From Lingula anatina (taxonomy: Eukaryota > Brachiopoda > Lingulata > Lingulida > Lingulidae), in contig NW_019775891.1 in NCBI RefSeq assembly GCF_001039355.2, forward strand, positions 225,641 through 289,640: a stretch of 64,000 nt of DNA, written 5' to 3'. This document shows, piece by piece, positions 10,392-24,900 of the stretch. Positions within the stretch are counted from its first letter, which is position 1. Every line of letters begins with the position of its first letter. Under the pieces are notes generated by a model. That model had not been told where the DNA came from and did not search any database. It worked only from the letters and a program-made list of their open reading frames with translations. The position numbers and the translations under genes are program-made.

Positions 10392-13300
10392 ACATAACTT
10401 GGTCTCAGAAGTGACAAGCACACCATGACGTCTGCCGAGGTTCATCCTCGAGAGATTAAAATCCTCGAAACTGCAGAGGACATCCAGGAAAGAAGAGCAG
10501 AGGTTTTAGGGCGCTATGCTGCCTTTAAAGATGCCACACATCAGCGTCGTTTGATGCTGGAAGATGCCCGCAACTTCCAGTATTTTAGACGTGATGCTGA
10601 CGAGCTTGAAAGCTGGATTCTTGAAAAACTTCAGACTGCCTCAGATGAGAGTTGGAAGGATACTACTAATCTGCAGGTTTGTTATAAATATTGAAATCAT
10701 ATATATATCACTTTTAGTGCCATGGGTTCATAGATTACATTGATATATTATAATATCTTGCATAATTTTTTTCTGTTGAATAAGTGTGTTGCTTATGATT
10801 TAAGAAGTTTTGTAAAAGGGGCCTTACAGTTTCTGCCACTGAGTATACTAAGGCATAAAATCCAGAGAAATGATTTTCCTGGCATACCATGACTCTAACA
10901 AGTTACCAATACCACTCTTTTTTTTTTTTTTCTCAGGCCAAGATCCAGAAACACCAGGCCTTTGAAGCAGAGGTGCAAGCCCATTCTAATGCCATTGTGG
11001 AACTGGACAACAGGGGAATGGAAATGATCAATGCTGACCACTTTGCATCAGACATTATCAAGGTTTGGGAAGCTTTTTACTGATCAATATCATTGTTCAT
11101 GCGTTGCTGCATATGTTAGAAACTTGTTTGTTGGTTGTGTTGTTGGCACCTATTATGATATTTTTTTACTTACGGTTATTGCTATTCGATTAATAAAAGA
11201 ATTTTTAAAGTGTCATCATGCTATGTACTATTGCCATTTGTCTAGTCTTAAGCACTCTGCAGCTATATTTTCGTCATTATTTTATAGTTGGTATGTTTCA
11301 GTCTTTCTGTCAAGTGTGGTTTGTAACATGTATGATGGCTTTTACATTTGGGGATATAATATTTTTCTAAATATTAAAAGATAAATTGTGATTAAAATTC
11401 AGAACCATTTCAAATTAAATTCCCATTCAAACGTTCCAGGCCCGTCTTGAGGAGATCCACAGACTGTGGGAGCTGTTGCTGTCCAAGCTGCAGGACAAAG
11501 GGATAAAGCTTCAGCAGGCACTGGTCCTGGTGCAGTTCTTCAGAGAGTGCAGTGAGGTGATGTTCTGGATCACAGACAAGGAGGCCTTTGTCACCTCTGA
11601 GGAGTTTGGACATGACCTGGAACATGTGGAGGTGTTGCAGAAGAAATATGATGAATTCCGCAAGGTGGGGTAATCTGATGTGTGCCCTCAAACCCCCCTA
11701 AAAATATATATATATATATTTATATATAATAATAATAACAAATAGAACTAAATGAAAAATAAATTAAGGTAGAATCAAAATGATGATTTCATTAATATAC
11801 TTAATGTCTACTCCTGAGTTGTCCACTCTCATGGATGAATATCACATCATTTCTGTAAACTAGATTTACATGTATACCCATAAGACGTTGAATGACCACT
11901 ACAATTACTGTTGGCGTTCTGTAAATCTGTAGGTAGCATGTTATATATTTAAGTTACTGTTACAACTAACCACCGTGTTGTTTGAATTTAATAACAATCA
12001 TGTACTGTTGGATGATTCCAGGACTTGGAGAGCCACGAGTATAGAGTGACAGAAGTCAATGGTATGGCAGAGAAGCTGCTGTCAGATGGACATCCCTCTG
12101 AGGAACAAATCAGGGAGAAACAGATTGTAAGTCAAGTCACAGTCTTAATGATTCAGCTGATGGATTCAAATTTAAAATTTTGAAATGTAAAATTGCAATG
12201 ATTTAATAGCTGAAGTGTACATGGATTTGAAAAACAAGGGATTTGATTTGTAATGCAACATGTTGATGAGATTATATTCTCAAAGTCAATTTACACCCAA
12301 ATCACAGAAATCTTTCACAGTTTTTGTATTTAATCATATTTTCTGATTTGCAGGAGCTGAATGAAGCCTGGCAGAGACTGAAGCAACTTGCAATCCTGAG
12401 GCAGGAGAAACTGTCTGGGGCACATGAAATCCAGCAATTCAACAGGTATCAACCATTGGCTTAAACAAAATTGATTCTGACCAGGCACTGCACATTGACA
12501 TACTCTTGTAGCTTTTGGCTGGCATAAATTGGATTTTTTTTCCAAAGTTATTTTTTGGAAGAGGCCGAATGATAGAAGATAGATTTTAAAATGTTGCCTT
12601 CACTGGATGATGCTGAGAGGAGTGAATAATATCTCTTATAACAAATTTTCATAGCATTTAATTTGCAAATGTAACTTTTTTTTTATCTTTTCTCTCTTAT
12701 TCAGAGATGCTGATGAGACCATAGCTTGGATCACAGAGAAAGATGGCCTGCTGTCAACAGATGACTATGGCCGGGACCTAGCAAGCGTTCAGGGACTGCA
12801 GCGCAAACACGAGGGAGCTGAGCGCGACTTGGCTGCCCTGGAAGAACGTGTGACACAGTTAAATGCCGAGTCTGGTCGCCTGTCTGCTGAGTATCCAGAC
12901 CATGCTGATGAGGTGCAAACCAAGCAAGATGAAATCAACCAAAACTGGGCCAGACTCCAAGAGAAGGTAGAGTTGACTTCATTACAGTAGGATTTATAAG
13001 GTTTGATGTTTCATGTGTAGAGATCAGTGACAAAAAACACTTGAGATGATAAATGAAAATGATGATCTGTTTAAAATTTTTTTACTCACTTTATAAAATT
13101 TAAGACCAATGAAGAAAAAAATGGGTAGTTTTCAGTGTAAATTTGTTTGAAATTAACAACCATGCAAAAGTTTGGGCAGGTTACATTGTAAAATTGTTAA
13201 CTTAAACTGGGTATTATACCTTGCCGTGTTAATATATTTGAATGTTACATGTTTTTTGCAAAATTTTCATACTTTTTGTACCCATAGGCCGAGGAAAGGA

Positions 13301-15947
13301 AAAATCGCCTGGATGACTCCTACCACCTCCAGAGGTTCTTGGCCGATTTCCGTGACCTTGTCTCCTGGATCCACGAGATGATGGCCATTATCTCTGCAGA
13401 TGATCTGGCCAAAGATGTCGCTGGGGCAGAATCTCTTCTGGAAAGACATCAAGAACACAAGGTACATTTATTGATATGTAAAGAAATAGTTGTCAGTAGT
13501 ACATAGATTGCGTGTAAAATAAAATAAATTTTGCAATGGAAATTGTTTTGGATGTAGTCCTAATTTATTTTGGGAATTATATAAGGACCATTGCACCTTA
13601 TTTTGACATATATTCTGTTCTTGTACAGGGAGAGATTGATGCTCGTGAAGACAGTTTTAAGACCACAGCAGATGCAGGCAAACAGCTTCTGGAATCTGAC
13701 CACTATGCCACTGAAGAGGTCAAAGAAAAGGTAGAGAACTTACACAATGGGCAAAATAAAATCAATAAAGGAAAATATACTCATCACATTTCCTTCCCCT
13801 AAGTGATTATCACATGCAAAAGAATAAAGAATTCAAAAATTAAACACATTAAGTAAATTGATAACCATACATGTTTACAGCAAAGAAAATTTCCAATCGT
13901 GTGGAAAGAGAATATCAGGTTCTTATACTCAATCGGAGTTCAGCCAGTAACAATTATACCTTGTTTTTCTTTGTATTCCTCAGCTGGTCCAGCTAGCCAA
14001 CGAAAAGACAACTCTGTTGGAACTGTGGGAAGAGCGTCGTATTCTTTATGAACAGTGCATGGATCTACAGTTGTTCTACAGAGACACAGAGCAGGCTGAT
14101 GCATGGATGAGCAAACAGGAGGTGAGATCACCTAGTAAAAGGAATAAAATGTCATTATATCTTGTTTTATATTGATTCAGTTTTAATAAAAACTGAATTA
14201 ACAAAGATCCTTAATGTTGCATTTTCTGAAATGTTTTTTATCACCGAGTCAAGAAAGGATGTATTGGCTCGATCTTTAGAAACTGAAAAGAGGAAGGGTC
14301 ATTGTTGTAATGTTTAACCCCTTCCACTGCATTTGTGTTTCCAGGCATTCTTACAGAATGAGGATCTTGGAGACTCCCTGGACAGTGTAGAAGCTCTTAT
14401 CAAGAAACATGAAGATTTTGAGAAATCTCTTGCAGCTCAAGAGGAAAAAATCCATGTGAGTATACCCCTTCATTCAATTTCACATAATTCTTTGAAAATT
14501 CTTTGATGAGCCAGTCTGACATGAAATAATCATGCTGAAAGTTTCAAGGGCTGTTTTATTATATTCAGTTACAACCCTGTCTGTTATTTCAGGCTCTCGA
14601 TGAATTTGCAACCAAGCTCATTGAGAATGAGCACTATGCTGCTGATGATGTTGCAGCCAGAAGAGATGCAGTAAGTTGGCATAGTGGTTTGTTTAGTTTT
14701 AGTAGATAAAAAAGTCTGAATAACGAAGATATATTAAATGATTAACTGAAAGCCTTTTTGTCTATTGTCAATTTCTAAATTAAAATAAGATGGAACATAC
14801 TGCAGAAATCTGTGAAGGATTGATTAAAAGAATGTTAAATGTCAAATTAATTCCTCTGAGTAGCTCCTCCAGAGAAGAAATGCACTGTATGAGAGATCTG
14901 GTGCAAGACGCCGCATGTTAGAAGATTCCCTCAGATTCCAAGTCTTTGAAAGAGACTGTGACGAGACCAAAAGCTGGATCAACGAAAAACTAAAGACAGC
15001 GTCAGACGAAAGCTACTTGGTAAGTTTTTTCATAGTGCAACCATTTCAGCAGTTTTAGAAGAATGCTGTGTGCAACAATTTTTTATATGATTATCAGCTC
15101 TTCACCTGGTTAGTGTCTGTTTAGTGTCAAGTAATATAATTATAGGAATTGCACTGCACACCAGAGAGCTGGCTTCTTTGTGTACAAAGTTCATTAGCAC
15201 TAGTGTGTCAAATGTGCCATTTTACCAGGTACAATGTTCTGTACTGTTAGCATTTAGTCATATGAAAGTTGTAAATGAAGCAAATAAGCAGTTAGTTTTA
15301 AATGCAAAGCATCACCAATTGAAAATTTATCACTTACTTTTCTGAATATTTTGTTTCAGGACCCCACAAACTTGCAAAATAAAGTCCAGAAACACCAGAA
15401 CTTTGAGCAAGAGCTTGCAGCCAACCAGAGTCGTATTGAAGCTGTCAACAAACAGGGCCAGGACTTGATTGACTCTAATCACTTTGCCTCGGACATTACC
15501 AGAGAGAGACTGGAGGAAATTCAGGAGTTGTGGCAACAGCTGAATGAACAGACAGAGAAAAAGAGTAGGTCTTTTTAAAATTTGTTGTATTTACACACGG
15601 AATTAAACAAGATTGATTTGATATAAGCTTGTTGGAAAGATTATTCATTTTTTTCTTCTGAAATATTGCTTATTCAGTTGCTCTTATTTGCACACAGAAG
15701 AAGAGTTTATCTTTAACCAAATGAGCAAACATTTTTAGTTCATTGTATCAAACATCTAAAAAAAATGGACCAACTGTAAGTACTACTCCTGTGTGAAGAT
15801 GCTTCATACATTGTGTTAATTGCTTTGACTAAAGGTGGCCGCTTGAATGAAGCTAGTGAGCAGCAAGCTTACAACAGGAATGTGGAAGATGTCGAGCTCT
15901 GGCTGACTGAGATTGAGAACTTCCTGATGTCAGAGGATTTTGGGAAG
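10392..15947 (+). CDS. SPTAN1: Alpha-spectrin exons 1-14 (residues 1-713)
   Basis: Exons are 10392-10676 (ATG at 10425), 10937-11062, 11440-11664, 12022-12126, 12354-12445, 12705-12966, 13288-13461, 13629-13730, 13984-14121, 14345-14455, 14593-14670, 14864-15019, 15360-15564 and 15835-15947. They encode the N-terminal tetramerisation helix and the first repeats. Diagnostic strings include [40 protein letters not shown] and [22 protein letters not shown]. Exon 14 ends in phase 0 after MSEDFGK, just before a 4.2-kb intron that holds a candidate microexon and an assembly gap. Confidence 0.95.
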
Positions 15948-18900
15948 GTATGCACCTGTTGACCCTAAGTTTGTCTTGAACTGTGACTGTAAAACTTTTT
16001 TTTATATTCATGCATCAATCCAGTTTAAGTTTTACTTGTTGACATAGCTTTAAGTTATGGAAGAAAGAAATGTCCAGCTAAATGTTATATATTTACCTTT
16101 ATTTTGAAAAATATCCCAGTTTACATGCAATTAAGATTTGTTAATTTTGTTTATTGAATGTGGTTGAGTATGATTTAATCCCATGTCCCCTACTCTGTCT
16201 TTCTCTTTTTTCTTTATTTAAAGAAGTTTTCAATATAAAGGTGTTCTTCTCAGTAGCAGTAGATTTACACACATGTTAATGTTCAAGAGAGTTTAACTTC
16301 TTTTATTACATACCACATTCTGTTTTGTATAGTAAAAGTAGCTTTTTGGAAACTTAATTTAAAACTAGGAAAGCAGTGGAGAGTTCAGGCATCCTCCAAG
16401 GCAGCTCACTTTAAAAATAAATAAATTAATTAATAAATCAAGAAAGCACCACCAAAATCTAAAAAAATTTGAGTTATTTATTCTTGTTCTTCAAAAATTA
16501 TGCAAGAAAGACAAATAGAAAAAAGCAAAGAATTATCTGTGAAGGACACTAAACAAAATAACATTCTCTAGGATTTTAATCTCTTTTCTCTTTCTTTCAT
16601 TCCCACAGATTATCACCAAGGGAGTGAGTTCTCTTTACAGTTTCTTTCAATTGCTCAGTACATATACAACCCTGGAGAAATGCAGCAACACTTGCTAATG
16701 ACATATTCAGTGGGTAATTTTGAAATGGGGTAATTTAATGCCCTGATGGCAAATTTAGTAATTATTTTGACACTTGTTTCCATGTTAATATAGATCAAAA
16801 GTNNNNNNNNNNNNNNNNNNNNNNNNNNNNNNNNNNNNNNNNNNNNNNNNNNNNNNNNNNNNNNNNNNNNNNNNNNNNNNNNNNNNNNNNNNNNNNNNNN
16901 NNNNNNNNNNNNNNNNNNNNNNNNNNNNNNNNNNNNNNNNNNNNNNNNNNNNNNNNNNNNNNNNNNNNNNNNNNNNNNNNNNNNNNNNNNNNNNNNNNNN
17001 NNNNNNNNNNNNNNNNNNNNNNNNNNNNNNNNNNNNNNNNNNNNNNNNNNNNNNNNNNNNNNNNNNNNNNNNNNNNNNNNNNNNNNNNNNNNNNNNNNNN
17101 NNNNNNNNNNNNNNNNNNNNNNNNNNNNNNNNNNNNNNNNNNNNNNNNNNNNNNNNNNNNNNNNNNNNNNNNNNNNNNNNNNNNNNNNNNNNNNNNNNNN
17201 NNNNNNNNNNNNNNNNNNNNNNNNNNNNNNNNNNNNNNNNNNNNNNNNNNNNNNNNNNNNNNNNNNNNNNNNNNNNNNNNNNNNNNNNNNNNNNNNNNNN
17301 NNNNNNNNNNNNNNNNNNNNNNNNNNNNNNNNNNNNNNNNNNNNNNNNNNNNNTACTTGTTGACATAGCTTTAAGTTATGGAAGAAAGAAATGTCCAGCT
17401 AAATGTTATATATTTACCTTTATTTTGAAAAATATCCCAGTTTACATGCAATTAAGATTTGTTAATTTTGTTTATTGAATGTGGTTGAGTATGATTTAAT
17501 CCCATGTCCCCTACTCTGTCTTTCTCTTTTTTCTTTATTTAAAGAAGTTTTCAATATAAAGGTGTTCTTCTCAGTAGCAGTAGATTTACACACATGTTAA
17601 TGTTCAAGAGAGTTTAACTTCTTTTATTACATACCACATTCTGTTTTGTATAGTAAAAGTAGCTTTTTGGAAACTTAATTTAAAACTAGGAAAGCAGTGG
17701 AGAGTTCAGGCATCCTCCAAGGCAGCTCACTTTAAAAATAAATAAATTAATTAATAAATCAAGAAAGCACCACCAAAATCTAAAAAAATTTGAGTTATTT
17801 ATTCTTGTTCTTCAAAAATTATGCAAGAAAGACAAATAGAAAAAAGCAAAGAATTATCTGTGAAGGACACTAAACAAAATAACATTCTCTAGGATTTTAA
17901 TCTCTTTTCTCTTTCTTTCATTCCCACAGATTATCACCAAGGGAGTGAGTTCTCTTTACAGTTTCTTTCAATTGCTCAGTACATATACAACCCTGGAGAA
18001 ATGCAGCAACACTTGCTAATGACATATTCAGTGGGTAATTTTGAAATGGGGTAATTTAATGCCCTGATGGCAAATTTAGTAATTATTTTGACACTTGTTT
18101 CCATGTTAATATAGATCAAAAGTGATTTTTTGATAATGTCAATTAATTAATTTCCCATACATTTTGACTCTAAGAAAAATTTTCATGGGTGGAGGGAGGT
18201 CTCTTTCATAAGATAAAAAATTCAGATTCCCATTGTATCTTTACGATGGTTTTTATGATATACATATTTTATAATCCAACGAAACTACAACTAGTCATGT
18301 CCAAGTGTTGCTGTAATTTCTTTCTCGCCTGTTCCTTGTCACTGCAATATAATCAAATGCTTCCTGTGCCTTGTTTTTTCTTATTACCTGGATTGTGTTT
18401 GCATTGTCATCATGTGACGTAATTCCTAATTTACCTAGCCATTCTTTAGTCATTCTTGAACGAAGAAGTCAAGATTAGACAGATATAGGTTGCATGCTTT
18501 TGTGCATATCATCATGATTGGGGAGAATATGTACATGAAATAGAAGATTTCATAATTATATTTTTTGATTTTGATTGCTTTTGGGGAACATAGTGCAGAT
18601 TTATTTATTATTTAGGTCAAGCACTTTTCTGTTAGTAGTATGAAAACTATTTCAGGACTTGGCATTGGTTGATTGAGTATTTTTGTTTAGTATAAAAATC
18701 CATGTTATGTACAGTTGCAATAATTATAGATGCAAAACTTGGGTTACATAAAATGATATTGAGTTTGTAAAAAAAATATGCTCAGGAGTTTTCGAAATTG
18801 CTAAATAAAGAATTTTTGTGGATATATAACACCACAAAGAAATGAAAGTTAATTGCTTTATTAATTTAAAGTAATAAATATAAAACAGTGAATTTTAATC

Positions 18901-21900
18901 TAAAATAAAAATGAAATAATAATATAAAGTATCCAGTGATAACGATGAATGACTGCAAATTTCAGGCAGGAAAATTTTGCTTAAAACTATTGTAAGCTTT
19001 TTGTCTGCCATCTCAAAGCTTTCAGTGGGAAAGGGGCTTGCAGATATTAGCCATTGCCTGCCTTACTATCTTGATTTTATTGATTTTTTTAGCTATTTTG
19101 TATAAGTACACATGGGACAGTATTTTATTACACTTTTATGAGGACTGTCACGAAGTTGGTTTTTTGAATTAGTGTCATATTTTAGGGAAGTGATGATATT
19201 AGGCTTTACTTGTTGATTCTTTAACAGTTGTTTGAGTCTTTAATAGGGAATGATTACTTTTATAAAGATATATGTACTCACAGCTTGCTGTCTCATGTTT
19301 GCATCTCAATATATATATTTTATATAGATTTATACTACATTGGATATATGTTAACTTATATATGTTAACTTGAGTTACAGACTATGTTTTCAGACCCACT
19401 GCCCCATTCTACTTTTAAAAAAAACTTGATAATTGCAAATAAAAAATTGAGATATTTTATTTATATTTACACGTTACTTCCCAACACAAGTCTGTCTCAC
19501 AAATCCTCTCTCCCTTTACCTCCATTGAGTCTTTTACCCTGTGAATATTTTCCCAAAATTATTGCCAGTTTAAGCCATATCACATCGTTGACCTGGTCAG
19601 ACATCTGTAACACACATATTTTTGTTTTAAAATCATGTGTAAATAACAATCTGTCTTCAGCACTCTACAATGTGTACATGTTTTGTTTTCTGTGCTGTGC
19701 CATAATGCAAAGCAACTGATTATGCCCATGATTTTTAATTTTAATATCTTGTATCTTATCTAGATCTTGTAACTTGCAAGTTTGTTAAAGCTTATTTGTA
19801 GCATGTTCTTCAGGTATCTCTGCATTATATAAAAGACCAAGCATCTTAACATAAAAACTGAATATTTTTACTGGTGAATTTTCTCATAATGTGCAGTATC
19901 ATTTGAGTTCTAGTTACTTTCAGATTTCTGACAAATTTCAACCAGTAAAATATTTCTTAGGTACAATAGTTGTAGAATTCTCTTGGTGAGGAGTCTATCC
20001 AATTTTAAAAATTGGTTTTTAGAAAAATTAGTAGATTCTGAAATAAGAAGAGAAGGAAAATTGAAAAGACTGCTAAAAATAATGATATGGCTAGACACTT
20101 GTACAAGTCTTGTTTTGCAATGGTGTATGTTTATAATGCAAAATGTGTAACATTAAATCTTTAATAAGATTAATTTTTATCTTGTTTGCAGGATTTGACC
20201 AGTGTCCAAAACTTGCAGAAGAAACATGCACTACTGGAAGCAGATGTTGCTGCTCATCAGGTAAGTTGTATTGATTGTATCTAATGGTAATGATTATCTT
20301 AATTACGATGATAGAGATTTTTGCTTATAACTTCTTATAAGGTAACAGTCAGATTGAATGAAAAAACATTCTTATTGTTATTCAGCTTCTGCAGGAATGA
20401 AGATTTCTTCAATTTCAAGTCTTTTTCAATTAAATTATTATTATTATTATTATTATTCAATCTTTTCCTTTCTTCCATCAGGACCGTGTTGACAGCATCT
20501 CCCAGCAGGCAGATGAATTTGTGGACAATGGTCATTTTGATGCTGATAACATTGTGGCCAAGAAGGACGCCATGGTGGAGAGATACAATGCCTTACAGGT
20601 AGGAATAACATGGGTGAAAGTGCTCAGGGTTATGCCTGGTTTCAGAGTTTTCAGTCTTCATTTTTTCCACATGGTCTAAATGCAATGAGAAGTAGCATTT
20701 AATGGATTTCAGCTTTTACAACTTTCCCCATGGAATAATGATAATAAGTCCCCACATCATTCTCTCAACAGGAACCAATGAATGCTCGTAAGCAGAAGCT
20801 GATAGATGCTCTCCAACTGCAGCAGTTTATCAGGGACATAGAAGATGAAGAGGACTGGATCAGGGAGAAAGAACCCATTGCTGCATCCACTAACAGAGGT
20901 AAGATACAGATTGAGATGTTTATTTGGGATGTCAGTGCTTATATAAACAACAAAAATTCTTGTTTGGCAGAGTCCAAAGTTGGATAAAGATGATTAATAT
21001 TAGCTTGCTTATTTTATAAATTATAATGCCAATGTTGAATCAGATGGCAATGACGATATGCACCAGGAGATACTTGTTATTGCCCATATGTTACTTGAGG
21101 CAATATATGTTAACTATAAGAAATTTAAGTTTCCCATCATTCTGTTAGTAGTTAAGTGGAAAGTGTCCATTTATATACATTGACATTGACAGAGTGACCA
21201 CATAAATTTAAAACAACAGAGTAGTGAATGTAACAAACACAATGGCATTGAGATTTTCACATGTTACTTTTTCTCTGGTCCCAGGCCGTGATCTGATAGG
21301 TGTACAGAACCTGATGAAGAAACACCAGGCGTTGCTAGCTGAGCTGGGAGGCCATGAGCCAAGAATTGGCTGCGTGTGTGAGCAGGGCCAGGAGATGATC
21401 AACGAGAACCACTTTGCCTCTGATGAAATACAGCAGAGAATTGCGGGACTGCAGGAGAAGTGGAACAACTTGAAAGTAGGCTACACTTTTCTGGTCTTTG
21501 TTTTCATTTTAGTCCAGTGATAAACTAGAAATGAAAATATGTAACTTCATATTCTTTGGTATCTGTTTTAGGAATTCTTTTTTGCAAGACTATGAAGTCT
21601 TTAATCAATACAATACTATATTCAATAACTGTTCCATATGGCAGATACAATGTTAAAACCTTGTACATGCTCTCAACAGTCTTATATGGTTGTTTGCAAT
21701 GACAATTTAAAATTTGATTATTGGATAACTTTCCCATTTGCAATCCCAAAAACACAAAGTATTATATGCACCTTTTTAGGAGAAAGCGTTCCAGAGGAAG
21801 CAAGACTTGGAGGACTCCCTGGAAGCACAGCAGTACTTTGCTGATGCCAATGAGGCCGAGTCTTGGATGAAGGAGAAGGTCCCCATTGTGAGCAGTACTG

Positions 21901-24900
21901 ACTACGGCAAGGATGAGGACTCTGCAGAGGTAAGAAATGACTTATGAATAAAAAGACTGCAAGGAGAGTTTTTGAGCTTAATTTGCAGCATCCTTTTCAT
22001 AACAAATTTTTAATCAAAGTTTTGGTATTAGATTGAAGAGAAAGATCAGATAAAGACTTTTTGCATGTGTGTGTGTAATTTACATCGACATGAATTCATT
22101 ATTTCCAGGCCTTATTGAAAAAACATGAGGCTCTCATGGCTGATCTGGAAGCCTACAAGACCAACATAGATAACCTTCAGTACCAAGCTAAAGCATGCCG
22201 ACAGCAAGAGGCTCCAGTTATTGATGACTTTGGCAAGGAGTGTGTGGTCGCCTTGTACGACTACACAGAGAAGAGCCCTAGAGAAGTCTCCATGAAGAAG
22301 GGCGACGTTCTCACACTGCTGAATAGCTCCAATAAAGATTGGTGGAAAGTAGAGGTGAATGACCGCCAGGGCTTTGTCCCTGCTGCCTATGTAAAGAAAG
22401 TTGACCAGCCACTGACCGCAAGCCAGGACAATCTGGCCAGAGACTTCACGGTGTCCATCAGGCAGAGGCAGATTGAGGATCAGTAAGTTTGAGATTTCAC
22501 ACCTGTAAACATTCACTCACACTGCCTAGCTCTGCCACTTAGCCATCAGCATGATCAAAGCAGAAAAATAAAAGGCAGATTTTGTATATAATAGATATTT
22601 ATTTCAAGTGCAAAAAGGTTTGGTGATAATTTATTTTATAAGATGAATCTTTATAAAATATTAAGATTAAAACCATTGCAAGGCATTCTCAATATGGATA
22701 TGGATCAGAATTTGAGTGTCATTTTGATACTTTCACCTCATACATTATAGTAGTTAACATTAACAACACTATTGCTAATATAAACAAGTTCGTATCTAAT
22801 AAGACCATGTTTTCTGCAGGTATGAGGCCCTGATAGATCTGGCCCAGCAGAGGCGTGACAAGTTGTCTGAGTCATGCCAGGCCTACAAGCTGGTCAGAGA
22901 AGCTGGAGAACTGGGGCAGTGGATGATTGAGAAGGTGAACTGACCACTTGGTGTCTTAGAGCTTGTGTTTTACTTCTTGTAAATCTTTGTGGCTCTGGTC
23001 AATTTGAGATTAATTTTGAGATGTGAAATAGTATTTTAGGAGGCCTTAGCACTTTCAAATTTTTCTGTTCATTTATTTATATAATATTTATTTTACTTTT
23101 ATTTTCAAATCTGAATAAGCTTCTTTCTTGGGTACATGTTTCTTAATGAGTTTCTCAAAATTTAATTAATATTTCTTGGGTTTAGGAGATGAAATCGTTA
23201 CAGAAGCATTTTAAAAAATATAAAAATTATGATGCTTTTTTTTCTTGCATTTTGGTAGGCAAACACATTTGAAGTGGGTACCTTGTGTATAGATAATTTT
23301 ATAAACCCTTGTAGATAAATATAACACCTTACCCTCCATATTTCTATGAGCTCTATTATCCTTTTGCCTTAGCTTAACGTTGTTTTCAGGAAATTATAAT
23401 ACTCAAATTTTCTCTCTTTTGGATTGAAAGTTGATCATAATTTCCATCAGTCTTATAGCTTTGGCATCCCATTTTACTTTGAAATTTAGAACTCATGGAA
23501 TTACTGATTTGTAAAATGTGTTAGACAATCATGAAAAACAATGTTTTTGCATGAAAATATTATCATAATACCATAACCACTGTATTTTTTCCACAATTTC
23601 AAAGTATCAGCTTGCCTATTGCTTGAAATCATAATTGAATCATAAGAGTATTGAAAGATTTTCAGACAAAAGCTTGACTGAAATAGGTCTATTAAGGATA
23701 TTGCTTGAACTTTATCAAAGTTTTTTACTTGATTCTTATTTTATAATTTTTTTTTACATATAATCTGCTGTGCATTTCTGTAGCCATCAACATCCCCCCT
23801 TTCTTGAACAAAGCAATTTCATTGTAACTCTTGAGTTTTTTTTTTGTTTTTTTTCAAATGAACAAATGAAAAGATTGAAGATAAAATAAAATGTTATAAT
23901 ATTTTGTACAACCAGTTTCATTTGTACTAAATAATCTTGTAATAATTTAGAATACTCAGGATTATGGAATCTCTTACAAATTTAGGGTTTAAAACTGTCT
24001 CACCTCAGATCAAATATAAGTTTGTCTTTTGTTGGAGCAATACATTATATGTGATACCTGCTACACAGCATACACATAATTTATATATTCTTAATTTATC
24101 AGGAGAATGCAGTTGTGGAGGAGGCCATCATTCCAGAACAAGCTGATCTGGAACAAGTGGAGGTACAACAAAAGAAGTTTGATGACTTCCAGAAAGATCT
24201 GAAAGCTCATGAAGAGCGTCTGGTCGAACTGAACCAAATTGCCGACAATCTGACGCGTATGGGACAGACCGAGGCTGCTGCTAAAATTAGGATCCAGATA
24301 GAGGAGTTGAACAGGAGATGGGAGAGGTTGCAGAACACGGCTCAGGACAAGGCTAAGACCTTGGCCAGCTCACATGAAGTACAGAGATATCATAGGTAAC
24401 AACTTGGACACCATCATATTATAGTTTACCTTGATGACTAACATGAAAAAGATATGTATTCTGCTGCAAGGTAATGTAACCTGTTGTAGTCCTATGGTTA
24501 AGAAAAATTTCGTTTGTAAAAATTAAAAATTGTTTGTGATTGAGCTGAGGACAAAAGCAACCCGACTTGTGCCTGTTCATTTGTGACAGGATAACATTCT
24601 TTCTTTTAAAATTTTGATTTACAGGGATGTTGATGAAACTAAAGAATGGATTGATGAGAAAGACCAGGCCCTGAACACGGACGATTACGGCAGTGATCTT
24701 GCCAGTGTGCAGAGACTTCAGCGCAAACATGAGGGTGTGGAGCGTGACCTGGCTGCACTGGGTGAAAAAGTCCAGCAGTTGGACGAGACCGCAGGCCGCT
24801 TGGTGGAAACACACCCTGATGTCTCAGACAGTGTAAAGGCTCACCAGGCTGAGATTAATGAGATGTGGAACTCTTTGACAGAGAAGGTACATTTATTTCC

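Noticed and set aside
11410-11691. Open frames antisense to spectrin exons (also near 22112, 35087 and 36080)
   Set aside because: They are shadows of conserved coding exons on the other strand.
19384-19719. 111-codon frame in spectrin intron 14
   Set aside because: No recognisable domain, AT-driven composition and no supporting splice sites.
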